64,000 bases of DNA from Aldehydirespirator sp965220485. Lineage in GTDB: Bacteria; Actinomycetota; Acidimicrobiia; Acidimicrobiales; Aldehydirespiratoraceae. The position numbers were made by a program, and so were the translations under genes. The notes beneath the pieces were generated by a model. It ran no database searches. It was given only the letters and a program-made list of their open reading frames with translations, and had not been told where the DNA came from. Below, piece by piece: positions 1-7,826 of the stretch. Within the stretch, counting starts at the first letter, position 1, and every line of letters begins with the position of its first letter. The stretch lies in the NCBI GenBank assembly GCA_965220485.1, contig OZ244832.1:3224001-3288000 (forward strand). Direction: 5' to 3'.

Positions 1-201
1 TGGCGGGTGTGGCAGAGCTGGGAGGAGGCTGTGGACGCGGGCGGCCTCGCGGTGGGACCCATCAAGACGATGCTGCTGGTGGGCTTCTTCCTGTTCGGCC
101 TGCAGATCCTGGCTGAGGTCATCAAGACCGGGTTCGTACTGCTCGGGCGAGAGGACTACGGCGCCATCGTGGAGAGCGACGCCCCGCTGAGGATCGAGTA
201 G
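1..201 (+). CDS. TRAP transporter small permease (DctQ type), C-terminal part
   Basis: The reading frame is open from the first base of the window, so the N-terminus lies outside. The visible 67 codons contain one clear hydrophobic segment (TMLLVGFFLFGLQILAEVI), which fits the last membrane helix of a DctQ-type small permease, followed by a short charged tail. The assignment rests mainly on context: a large TRAP permease starts 4 bp downstream and a substrate-binding protein follows it. In these secondary transporters the small subunit pairs with the large permease in the cytoplasmic membrane. The substrate cannot be read from this fragment. Confidence 0.75.
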   Translation, partial: WRVWQSWEEAVDAGGLAVGPIKTMLLVGFFLFGLQILAEVIKTGFVLLGREDYGAIVESDAPLRIE

Positions 202-204
202 GCG

Positions 205-1788
205 GTGTTGGGGATGCTGGCACTGGAGACGATCTTCGGCATGGACGCGGGGGTGTTCCTGGCCCTCACGATGTTCGCGGTGTTCATGCTGGTGATCCTG
301 TCGGGCTACAACGTGGCGTTCTCGTTCGCGGCCACGGCCCTGTTCTTCAGCTTCCTGGGTGATTGGCTCGATGTGTTCGACCCCAACACGCTCAACACCC
401 TGCCGGGACGGTGGTACAAGGCGATCAGCGACCCGACGCTGCTGGCTGTGCCGCTGTTCGTGCTCATGGGAGCCATCCTCGAGCGGTCGGGCATGGCCGA
501 GCGGCTGTTGAACGCGTTCGGCATGCTGATGGGCCGGCTGCGGGGCGGCGTCGCGGCAGCGGTTGTGCTGGTGGGCACCCTGCTGGCCGCGGCGACCGGG
601 GTTGTAGCCGCCACAGTGATCGTGATGGGCCTGCTGTCACTGCCGGCGATGGTGCGCCTCGGCTACGACAACAAGCTCTCCACCGGCGCCATCATCGCCT
701 CGGGCACACTGGCACAGCTGCTGCCGCCGAGCATCGTCCTGATCCTGCTGGCCCAGCAGCTGGGCGTGGGCATTCTGGGGCTGTTCGCCGGGGCGCTGCT
801 CCCCGGCCTGCTCCTGAGCGGGCTCTACGTGGCCTACGTGCTCGTGTTGTCGTGGCTGCGGCCCTCGGTGGGTCCGGCGATGCCCCAGGAGCAGCGCACG
901 CTCGCCGGCAATCCGTCCATCCGTACGAAGGTGCTCATCGCGCTGCTCCTCGGATTGATGGTGGGCGCGGTCATGCTCCTGGCCAGTCCCAGAGCGTCGC
1001 TGATCGCGGGAGCATTCACCTTCATTGTGGTTCTGGCAATCCTGTGGCGGACCCGGATGCTGGCCGCCGAGGTGCTCATCGCCATCGTCCCGATGCTGGT
1101 GTTGATCCTCGGGGTGCTGGTCTCCATCTTCCAGGGGATAGCCACCCCCTCGGAGTCGGGCGCGGTGGGTGTGTTCGGAGCGCTGCTGCTTACCGTGTTG
1201 AACTGGCTGTTCGACGATCTGCTGGTCAAGGAGGGCGCCACCCATATCACCAAGGCGTGGCGGCTCGACTGGCAGGCAGTGAAGGACGCGGCTCGCTCCA
1301 CCACGAATGTGGTGGTGCTGGTGATGACACTGCTGTTCTGCTCGACGTTCTTCAGCGCCATGTTCTTCCAGCTCGGCGGGTCGGACCAGACCTCGGAGTG
1401 GCTGACCTCGATCGGCGGCGGCAAGTGGGGCTTCGTGATCATCGCCATGGTCGCTGTGTTCCTGCTGGGCATCAACCTCGAGTTCCTGGAGATCACCTTC
1501 ATCGTTGTGCCGATCTTCGTGCCAGCCATGGACTTCCTCGGGTTCACAGCCGACGAGAAGATCTGGTTCGCGGTGCTGATGGCGGTGAACCTGAACATGG
1601 CGTTCATCTCTCCGCCGGTGGGGTTCTCGCTGTTCTACCTGCAGAGCGTGGCGCCACCGGAGGTGAAGACAGCCGATATCCACAAGGGCGCCTTCCCCTT
1701 CATGGGCCTGCAGGCTCTGGCCCTGGTGATCCTGGCCGTCTTCCCCGCCATCACCTATACGTCGATCGAGGCGTTCCGGTTCGGTTGA
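205..1788 (+). CDS. TRAP transporter large permease (DctM type)
   Basis: A 527-residue, very hydrophobic protein with at least twelve predicted membrane segments. It has DctM hallmarks: PLFVLMGAILERSGMAERLL near residues 85-105, a PPS loop (QLLPPSIVLILL) near 175, and a late FISPPVGFSLFYL segment. It is longer than a minimal DctM (about 425 residues), mainly because of an enlarged central region, as in the TRAP large permeases that pair with DctP7-like binding proteins. The GTG start at 205 lies 3 bp after the stop of the small permease, so the two are probably translationally coupled. It couples inward sodium flow to uptake of an organic acid or related solute; the substrate is unknown. Confidence 0.9.
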   Translation: MLGMLALETIFGMDAGVFLALTMFAVFMLVILSGYNVAFSFAATALFFSFLGDWLDVFDPNTLNTLPGRWYKAISDPTLLAVPLFVLMGAILERSGMAERLLNAFGMLMGRLRGGVAAAVVLVGTLLAAATGVVAATVIVMGLLSLPAMVRLGYDNKLSTGAIIASGTLAQLLPPSIVLILLAQQLGVGILGLFAGALLPGLLLSGLYVAYVLVLSWLRPSVGPAMPQEQRTLAGNPSIRTKVLIALLLGLMVGAVMLLASPRASLIAGAFTFIVVLAILWRTRMLAAEVLIAIVPMLVLILGVLVSIFQGIATPSESGAVGVFGALLLTVLNWLFDDLLVKEGATHITKAWRLDWQAVKDAARSTTNVVVLVMTLLFCSTFFSAMFFQLGGSDQTSEWLTSIGGGKWGFVIIAMVAVFLLGINLEFLEITFIVVPIFVPAMDFLGFTADEKIWFAVLMAVNLNMAFISPPVGFSLFYLQSVAPPEVKTADIHKGAFPFMGLQALALVILAVFPAITYTSIEAFRFG

Positions 1789-1951
1789 CGTCGGCCGCGG
1801 CTGACGCCGGCCGCGCGCGGTCTGGCGAACGATCTCGGCGAGACTCGCTCGTTGAGGTCGCCGGGCACGCCAATAGTTGTTGGTGTAATCTGCCAGTCGC
1901 CAGCGACGCCTGCCCGGGAGTTCTGATCCGAGGAAGGCGACCAATGGCAGA

Positions 1952-3253
1952 GTGATGGCGTCCAACATGGAGGGACTACAAGTGACTCAAGAAGCAGATT
2001 CGACTCCGGTCGATGGTACTCCCGCAGACGGCGTTCTCGAAGAAGCTTCTTCGAGGCTGGCCCGGCGAGGCTTCATCAAAGGGGGACTCGGTGTAGCCGG
2101 GTTCGCAGCGGCCTCTTCGATCCTGGCCGCGTGCGGTGACGACGGCGAGGAGGCTCCGGCGCCCACGGCGACGGATGCACCCGATGCCGCCGAAACCGCC
2201 ACGACGGCTGCGCCGGCCGAGCCCACCGACACGGTGGCCGTGACGTCGCAGGGTCCCGAGATCGAGTGGCAGATGGCCACCAGCTGGCCCACGGCGCTGG
2301 TGACGCTGTTCGGCTCGGCCCAGTTCTTCGCGGAGAAGGTGAGCGAGCTCACCGGAGGGCGCTTCGTCATCCACGCCCGCCCCGCGGGCGAGATCGTGGG
2401 CGGCCTCGAGGTCTTGCAGACGGTGCGCGACCTCGGCGTGGAGATGGGCCACACCGCGTCGTACTACTACGTAGGCATCAGCCCGGTGCAGCAGTTCGGC
2501 ACCGCGGTCCCGTTCGGGCTCACCCAGCGCCAGCAGAACGCCTGGCTGTACCAGGGCGGCGGCACCGACACGCTCAACGAGTTCTACGCGGAGGAGCACG
2601 GCATCATCGCGTTCCCCGGTGGCGGCACGGGATGCCAGATGGGCGGCTGGTTCACAAAGGAGATCAACTCGGTCGACGACCTGAACGGCCTCAAGATGCG
2701 CATTCCTGGCCTGGCCGGGCAAGTGCTGGAGAACCTCGGCGGCGAACAGGTGACGCTGGCCGGCGGCGAGATCCTGCAGGCCATCCAGACCGGTGCCATC
2801 GACGGCGCCGAGTTCGTCGGCCCGACCGACGACCTCATCCTCGGCCTCGACCAGTTCCAGGGCGATCTGTACTACTACCACCCGGGCTGGTGGGAGCCGG
2901 GCACGGCCCTGGAGGTGCAGATCTCCCTGGAGAGGTGGAACGAGTTGCCTCCGGAGTACCAGGCGGCCGTACAGGCTGCCGCCGCGTACGCCAACATGAA
3001 CACCATGGCCACGTACGATGTGCTGAACCAGGCGGACCTGCAGAGGGTAAAGCAATTCGCACAGATCCGCGAGTTCTCCCCTGAGCTGATGGCCGCGTTC
3101 AAGGCGGAGACCGAGAACGTTCTCAACGAGAAGGCCTCGGAGGACGCGCATTTCGCTCGGATCCTTGGGCCTTGGCGCGAGTTCCGCGACGGGATCTCGG
3201 AGTGGCACGGCCTGGCGGAGCGGTCGTTCCTCAGCCAGCAGACCCAGATCTGA
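1952..3253 (+). CDS. TRAP transporter substrate-binding protein (DctP type), Tat/lipoprotein
   Basis: A 433-residue extracytoplasmic solute receptor. The N-terminus carries a twin-arginine motif (LARRGFIKG, about residues 31-39), a hydrophobic stretch and a lipobox-like SILAACG near residue 55. A Thr/Ala/Pro-rich linker follows, suggesting export in folded form and anchoring to the outer face of the membrane. The DctP fold is visible as IEWQMATSWP, then GGEIVGG-type and GLKMRIPGLAGQVLENLGG motifs near residue 250. A GTG at 1952 or ATG at 1955 or 1967 could be the start; all keep the signal peptide. It completes a three-gene TRAP system 163 bp after the large permease. The family binds mono- or dicarboxylates and similar anions. 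Confidence 0.9.
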   Translation: MMASNMEGLQVTQEADSTPVDGTPADGVLEEASSRLARRGFIKGGLGVAGFAAASSILAACGDDGEEAPAPTATDAPDAAETATTAAPAEPTDTVAVTSQGPEIEWQMATSWPTALVTLFGSAQFFAEKVSELTGGRFVIHARPAGEIVGGLEVLQTVRDLGVEMGHTASYYYVGISPVQQFGTAVPFGLTQRQQNAWLYQGGGTDTLNEFYAEEHGIIAFPGGGTGCQMGGWFTKEINSVDDLNGLKMRIPGLAGQVLENLGGEQVTLAGGEILQAIQTGAIDGAEFVGPTDDLILGLDQFQGDLYYYHPGWWEPGTALEVQISLERWNELPPEYQAAVQAAAAYANMNTMATYDVLNQADLQRVKQFAQIREFSPELMAAFKAETENVLNEKASEDAHFARILGPWREFRDGISEWHGLAERSFLSQQTQI

Positions 3254-3279
3254 TCCACCTCTAGTGGGCTCCCGGGCCC

Positions 3280-3296
3280 GAGTCCCCGCGGGACTC
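3280..3296 (+). terminator. Perfect 7-bp hairpin after the TRAP genes
   Basis: GAGTCCC, a three-base loop (CGC), then GGGACTC, starting 27 bp after the stop codon of the binding-protein gene. No T-run follows, so termination is inferred from position and stem strength only. Confidence 0.4.
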
Positions 3297-3345
3297 ACCC
3301 CGGGCGCTTGGCGAAGTATCGGGCATCTGCGGCACACTACGCGGC

Positions 3346-4536
3346 GTGTCGAGTTCAAACAGTCCTGTCCCACCGGCTGGTGAGGCGGGTCGCGATCCAG
3401 CTGAAGACGGGCTGCCCAATGCGCCGAAGTTTCGGACCGATCGGAGCCACTACCGGGACGCGCTCGAGCAGTGGATGCAGCAGGCCTTTCCGGACAGGCA
3501 GGGCCTGACGGTCGTTGACATCGAGATCCCGGTCAGCACCGGCTTCTCCAACGAGACGGTGATCCTCGATGTGGCGTGGTCGGAGGACGGCTCTGAGCGC
3601 CATGAGCGCTACGTCGTGCGCATCGAGCCCGCCGACGGTGGCATGTTCCCTCCGCAGACGCCGCACTGTGCTGTGTCGGTCGAACTCCAGTACCGGGCGA
3701 TGAAGGCCGTTTCTGAGGCAGGCGTAGCCCCGGTGCCTCCGCTATTCGGTTACGAGCCCGACCCGGCTGTGCTGGGCTCGCCCTTCTTCGTAATGGGCTT
3801 CGTGCCCGGGCGTATCTGTGCGGATGTACCCCGCTACACCGAGTCGGGATTTGTGGTGGACGAGGCGACGCCGGACCAACGCCGGCGCATGGTGCTATCA
3901 GCCATCGACGCCATCGCCGGGATCCACAGCCTGGACTGGCGCAACCGCGGCTTGGACTGGCTGGACCCGAGTGGCACAGGCCATCCGACGACCGCGCTGC
4001 AGATCGATCTGTATCGCAATCACGTCCGCTCGGAGTTGGCGGGGAGAGAGCACCCCGTGCTGCATGCCGCACTCGGCTGGTTGGCGGCCAACGACCCCGG
4101 CGACGAGCGAGTCGGCCTCACATGGGGCGACGCCCGTCTGGGCAACATCATTCTGCAGGACTACCGGACCGCGGCCGTGCTCGACTGGGAGGTGTGCGCC
4201 CTGGGCCCGACGGAGGCCGATGTGGGATGGTGGCTGATGTTCGACCGCATGTCGTTCGACGATCTGGGCATCGACCGGCTTGAGGGCTACCCGACACGAA
4301 GCGAGATGATCTCGCGCTATGAGCAAGTCTCGGGTCGCACCGTTCGAGACGCCCACTATTGGGAGGTATTCGGGGCCATGCGCTTCTGCACGATCTTCAT
4401 CCGCCTGGGCGACCGCCTCGCCGCGGCCGACTTCGTACCGCCGGAGCGCAACCCCGCGGTGGGCAACCCGGTGACGGCCGCGCTGGCCGTGCTCCTGGGG
4501 GTGGGTAACCCGACCCCGGACCTGCTGGCCCGATGA
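3346..4536 (+). CDS. APH-like phosphotransferase family protein
   Basis: A 396-residue protein of the aminoglycoside-phosphotransferase/ACAD10-type kinase fold. The catalytic loop and metal-binding segment are visible as LTWGDARLGNIILQ followed by VLDWEVCALGPTEADVGWW, about residues 259-290. The N-terminal part has a lysine-poor nucleotide-binding lobe typical of these variants. Substrates of this branch are usually unknown small molecules rather than antibiotics. The GTG start at 3346 is the first in frame after the putative TRAP terminator. The stop overlaps the next start (ATGA), so it was cotranslated with the asparaginase-like fragment downstream. Confidence 0.8.
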   Translation: MSSSNSPVPPAGEAGRDPAEDGLPNAPKFRTDRSHYRDALEQWMQQAFPDRQGLTVVDIEIPVSTGFSNETVILDVAWSEDGSERHERYVVRIEPADGGMFPPQTPHCAVSVELQYRAMKAVSEAGVAPVPPLFGYEPDPAVLGSPFFVMGFVPGRICADVPRYTESGFVVDEATPDQRRRMVLSAIDAIAGIHSLDWRNRGLDWLDPSGTGHPTTALQIDLYRNHVRSELAGREHPVLHAALGWLAANDPGDERVGLTWGDARLGNIILQDYRTAAVLDWEVCALGPTEADVGWWLMFDRMSFDDLGIDRLEGYPTRSEMISRYEQVSGRTVRDAHYWEVFGAMRFCTIFIRLGDRLAAADFVPPERNPAVGNPVTAALAVLLGVGNPTPDLLAR

Positions 4537-4745
4537 CCGATCTGCCCGCCGCCCGCCGCCATGTTGCCCTGCTGGCCACCGGCGGGACCATCGCCTGCCT
4601 CCCCGGACCGGACGGCCGCCTGGTGCCCGGTTTGTCGTCCGAGGAACTCGTCGCCTCCGTGCCCGGCTTGGAGGACGCCGCAGTGACACCTGGCTCCGCG
4701 ACATCGGCTAGCGCGCCAAGAAGGCCGGCTGGCGGTATCGGGTAG
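4533..4745 (+). pseudogene. Truncated L-asparaginase N-terminus
   Basis: Seventy codons beginning with an ATGA overlap on the phosphotransferase gene. Residues 10-50 are a good type I/II asparaginase start: VALLATGGTIA contains the conserved TGGTIA nucleophile motif, followed by LSSEELVASVPGLED. After about codon 50 the sequence turns into Ser/Ala/Pro/Arg-rich residues and stops, whereas an asparaginase has about 320-350 residues. No further asparaginase motifs appear before the convergent gene at 4767. This looks like a gene cut off by a deletion or rearrangement; it is unlikely to be functional. Confidence 0.7.
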
Positions 4746-4766
4746 TGCGATAGCAGCAGGCAGCCG

Positions 4767-6062
4767 TCACGTGCCGAAGTCGTCGGGCACGTGGATGGGC
4801 ATGTCGGTTTCGGCCCACTCCTTGACGGTCTTGGCGACCCGGGCGGCCTCCTTGGGCGGGAGGGTGGCCACGATGCTGCGGCCCAAAGCCTCGAACACCG
4901 GGATCTCGTCGTCGTCGAGAGCCCGCATCGGCACTTTGCGGGCCATGGCCGCGTCGATGGCCGGGGCCAGGCGCTCCAGCTTGGCTTGCTCCCGCTCGGC
5001 CTCGCCCTCGGCGAACTCGTCCATCACCTCGGCCGCGAAGAGCTCGAGGGTTTCGCAGATGTGCTCGTGGCGGTTGTTGCCGCCCTGCTGGATGAACACG
5101 ACCTGGTCGACCCCGGCGTCCGCGAAGCCCTGCAGGTGCTTGCGGACCTGCTCGGGCGTGCCGATGCCGCTCTGCTCGCCTCGATCAACAACGGTGTGCC
5201 TCGCGGCCAGGTAGTCGGCCCAGATATCGGTGCGACCCGGTTTGTGCTGGCCGAAGATGTAGTGGTGGCCAAGTCCGTAGCCGAAGAACTGGAAGCCGTC
5301 GAGGCCACGGCGCCTGGCCTCGCTGGCGTCGGGATGCACTGAGAGGCCGGTGACCATGGCGATGTTGGGGTTGACGGCGTGGCCGATGGGCACGCACTCG
5401 GTCTCCAGGATCCGGTAGTAGTCCTGCACCCATGCAGCCGCGTTGCTGGGGTTGACGAAGGAGAAGGTGAGCGCGCCCATGCCCAGCCTGGCTGCCAGCT
5501 TGATCGTCTCCCTGTTTGAGCAGGCCACCCACAGTGGGGGATGGGGCTTCTGCACCGGTTTGGGCACCACGTTTCGGCACGGCATCGAGAAGAAGTCGCC
5601 CTCGTAGCCCGGATACGGGTCCATGGCCATCATGTTGCAGCACTGTTCGACGGCTTCTTGCCAAGCTGGACGCTTGTTGTCGACATCGACCCCGAAGCCC
5701 CCCAGTTCAAGGATCGACGACGACTCGCCGGTGCCGAAGTCCACCCGACCGCCCGACACTAGGTCGAGGGTGGCGATTCGTTCGGCGACGCGGGCGGGGT
5801 GGTTGTAGCCGGGAGGCATCAGCACGATGCCGTGGCCGAGTCGGATGCGCTTGGTGCGTTGGCTGCACGCGGCCAGGAATACCTCGGGCGCGGAGGAATG
5901 GGAGTACTCCTCCAGGAAGTGGTGCTCCACCTCCCAGGCGTAGTCGAATCCGAGCCGGTCGGCCAGCTCGACCTGCTCGAGGGCCTCGTTGAAGAGCCGT
6001 TGCTCGGCTCCGTCGTTCCAGGGCCGGGGCAACTGGTGCTCGTAGAAGATCCCGAACTTCAC
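4767..6062 (-). CDS. LLM-class (luciferase-like) flavin-dependent oxidoreductase
   Basis: A 431-residue bacterial-luciferase-like monooxygenase. The N-terminal MKFGIFYEHQLPRPW, WEVEHHFLEEYSHSSAPEVFL near residues 43-63 and LDLVSGGRVDFGTGES near 98-113 are standard for the TIM-barrel FMN- or F420-using LLM family. The family oxidises or reduces small organic substrates such as long-chain aldehydes, nitrilotriacetate-like amines and F420-dependent alcohols. The C-terminal about 80 residues are an extension with charged helices. The gene is read from the minus strand and converges on the truncated asparaginase. The flavin type and the substrate cannot be told from sequence. Confidence 0.85.
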   Translation of the reverse strand: MKFGIFYEHQLPRPWNDGAEQRLFNEALEQVELADRLGFDYAWEVEHHFLEEYSHSSAPEVFLAACSQRTKRIRLGHGIVLMPPGYNHPARVAERIATLDLVSGGRVDFGTGESSSILELGGFGVDVDNKRPAWQEAVEQCCNMMAMDPYPGYEGDFFSMPCRNVVPKPVQKPHPPLWVACSNRETIKLAARLGMGALTFSFVNPSNAAAWVQDYYRILETECVPIGHAVNPNIAMVTGLSVHPDASEARRRGLDGFQFFGYGLGHHYIFGQHKPGRTDIWADYLAARHTVVDRGEQSGIGTPEQVRKHLQGFADAGVDQVVFIQQGGNNRHEHICETLELFAAEVMDEFAEGEAEREQAKLERLAPAIDAAMARKVPMRALDDDEIPVFEALGRSIVATLPPKEAARVAKTVKEWAETDMPIHVPDDFGT

Positions 6063-6093
6063 GGCATCGACGCTAGGCGGTGCCGCAGCGAAA

Positions 6094-6252
6094 GCCGCAC
6101 AGTGAAGAGGGCCTGGACCAGCTCAGCTCCGCGACCGCATGAGTCCCAGGGGCTGCCGGCGGGGTAGACGATGCCGCACAGTGAAGAGGGCCTGGACCAG
6201 CTCAGCTCCGCGACCGCGTGAGTCCCAGCAGTTGCCGGCGGGGGTAGACGAT
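6094..6252. repeat. Tandem duplication, two copies of about 79-80 bp
   Basis: Two near-identical units, 6094-6172 and 6173-6252, both starting GCCGCACAGTGAAGAGG and differing by a few substitutions and one indel. The second unit contains the 3' end and stop of the MFS gene, so the first is a duplicated copy of that gene end placed just downstream. Confidence 0.9.
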
Positions 6253-7602
6253 GCCGAACAGGACCAGGTTGCACAGGTACCCGCCGATGCACAGCATCCA
6301 CACGGCCTGGTAGGCCTCCAACTCGCTGGCGATGTCAGCAGGCCGGCCAATGACCGCGAACGCCACCGCGATGGCGAACGCCACCGAGAGCTGGAAGAAC
6401 GTGGTGCGACCGGCGGCGGCCATGGCGTAGCGCTCCGAGGGAATGTCGCGCAATGCCGCGCCCACCAGCTGCGAGAAGCCGGTTCCGGCCGACAGGCCTA
6501 CGAGCACGGTGGCGACCAGCAGCTTGGTCAACGACGGTTCTGTGGTCGTTGTCAGCAGCAGCCATAGCAGGCCCGCCGCGCCGCAAGCGGATCCTGCGGT
6601 GAGAATGGGGGCATTGCCGATCCGGTCGGCGAGCCGCCCGGCTTGCGGCGCGACCAGGAACGAGACGATGGGCCCCACCGCGTAGGCGAGTCCGGTCTCG
6701 ATCACCGACCACCCCCACACTTCCTGGATGAACGACGGCAGCGGCACCAGCAGCGCGAAGAAACCGAGCGCGAAGAACAGAGAGCCGAGGTTGCCCAGCA
6801 CGAACGAGCGGATCTGCATTAGCTCCAGGTCGAACAGCGGGGCCGGATGGCGCAGGCTCCGAGCCGCGAACGCCGCGATCATGGCGGCTCCGGCCGCGAA
6901 CGCGCCGAGAGTGGAGGCGCTTCCCCAGCCCCAAGCCTCGCCCTGCACGATCCCGAGGATGATGGTGCCCACCCCCAGCGATGCCAGCGGCACTCCGATT
7001 ATGTCGACCTTGTCGGCGGTACGCTCACCCTGGCTCTCGGGGAGCACGCGGGCTCCGAGCAGCAGAGCCGCCAGCGCCACGGGCACGTTGATATAGAACA
7101 CGGCCCGCCATCCGAAGGCCCCGATGAGCAGGGCCCCCAGAGTGGGTCCCAGAGCCGCGGCCAACCCGCCCATGGCACCCCAGATCCCGATCGCGGTCTG
7201 GTGGCGCCCGCGGGGAAAGGCGGCCAGCAGCAGGGCGAGCCCCGCGGGGTACTGCATGGATCCGCCCACGGCCTGCAGGGCTCTCGCGGCGATGAGCATG
7301 CCGATGCTGGTGGATGCGCCCGCTGAGATCGACCCAACCGCGAAGATCAACAGTCCGAGGCGGAAGATCCGACGGCGGCCGTAGCGGTCGGCCAGCCAGC
7401 CCGACAGCAACAGCAGGGCGGCTACCACGATCGAGTAGGCGTTCACTACCCACGACAACGCCGCAGTGGTCGTGGCCAGCGCGGCGCGGATCTCGGGCAG
7501 CGCCAGCGCGATGATCGTGAGTTCCATCGCCACCATGAACACGGACACCGAGACCACCGCGAGCGTCAGCCAGGCCGACCGGGAGACCCGTTCCATGGCC
7601 AC
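6202..7602 (-). CDS. MFS drug exporter, DHA2/EmrB-QacA type
   Basis: A 466-residue, highly hydrophobic protein with about fourteen predicted membrane helices. Family motifs include motif A-like GWLADRYGRRRIFRLGLLIF after the second helix (about residues 67-86). WVVNAYSIVVAALLLLSG in helices 1-2 and the motif C region GPTLGALLIGAFGWRAVFYINVP near residues 152-174 are characteristic of proton-driven multidrug exporters. It would sit in the cytoplasmic membrane and expel hydrophobic compounds. The last codons lie inside a duplicated 79-bp unit, so its C-terminus may have been reshaped by that duplication. No regulator gene is adjacent. Confidence 0.88.
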   Translation of the reverse strand: MAMERVSRSAWLTLAVVSVSVFMVAMELTIIALALPEIRAALATTTAALSWVVNAYSIVVAALLLLSGWLADRYGRRRIFRLGLLIFAVGSISAGASTSIGMLIAARALQAVGGSMQYPAGLALLLAAFPRGRHQTAIGIWGAMGGLAAALGPTLGALLIGAFGWRAVFYINVPVALAALLLGARVLPESQGERTADKVDIIGVPLASLGVGTIILGIVQGEAWGWGSASTLGAFAAGAAMIAAFAARSLRHPAPLFDLELMQIRSFVLGNLGSLFFALGFFALLVPLPSFIQEVWGWSVIETGLAYAVGPIVSFLVAPQAGRLADRIGNAPILTAGSACGAAGLLWLLLTTTTEPSLTKLLVATVLVGLSAGTGFSQLVGAALRDIPSERYAMAAAGRTTFFQLSVAFAIAVAFAVIGRPADIASELEAYQAVWMLCIGGYLCNLVLFGIVYPRRQLLGLTRSRS

Positions 7603-7826
7603 CCACTCTATGGATGGCTGGTAGCCACCAGCTCAGTCGGCGGGCCGCGTCCAGTCGGCTGGTCCTCAGTGGTGCTGCTCTTCGTCACGGTTGAGACGGG
7701 CGACAAGGGTCGGTTCCTGGGCGGTCCGGTGGACTGGCTCAAGGGCGCGTCGATATTGTACGCTACCGTCCAAGAGCTGCCGATTCGATCCCGGAATCGC
7801 TATTGGCGCTATTGAATGGACTCGCT

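Noticed and set aside
363..1955. 530-codon plus-strand frame overlapping the DctM gene.
   Set aside because: Arg/Gly/Ala-rich with no family motifs and overlaps a recognised gene in another frame.
637..1968. Long minus-strand open frame opposite the TRAP permease.
   Set aside because: Arg/His/Gln-rich antisense shadow typical of GC-rich coding DNA; the plus strand has a clear DctM protein.
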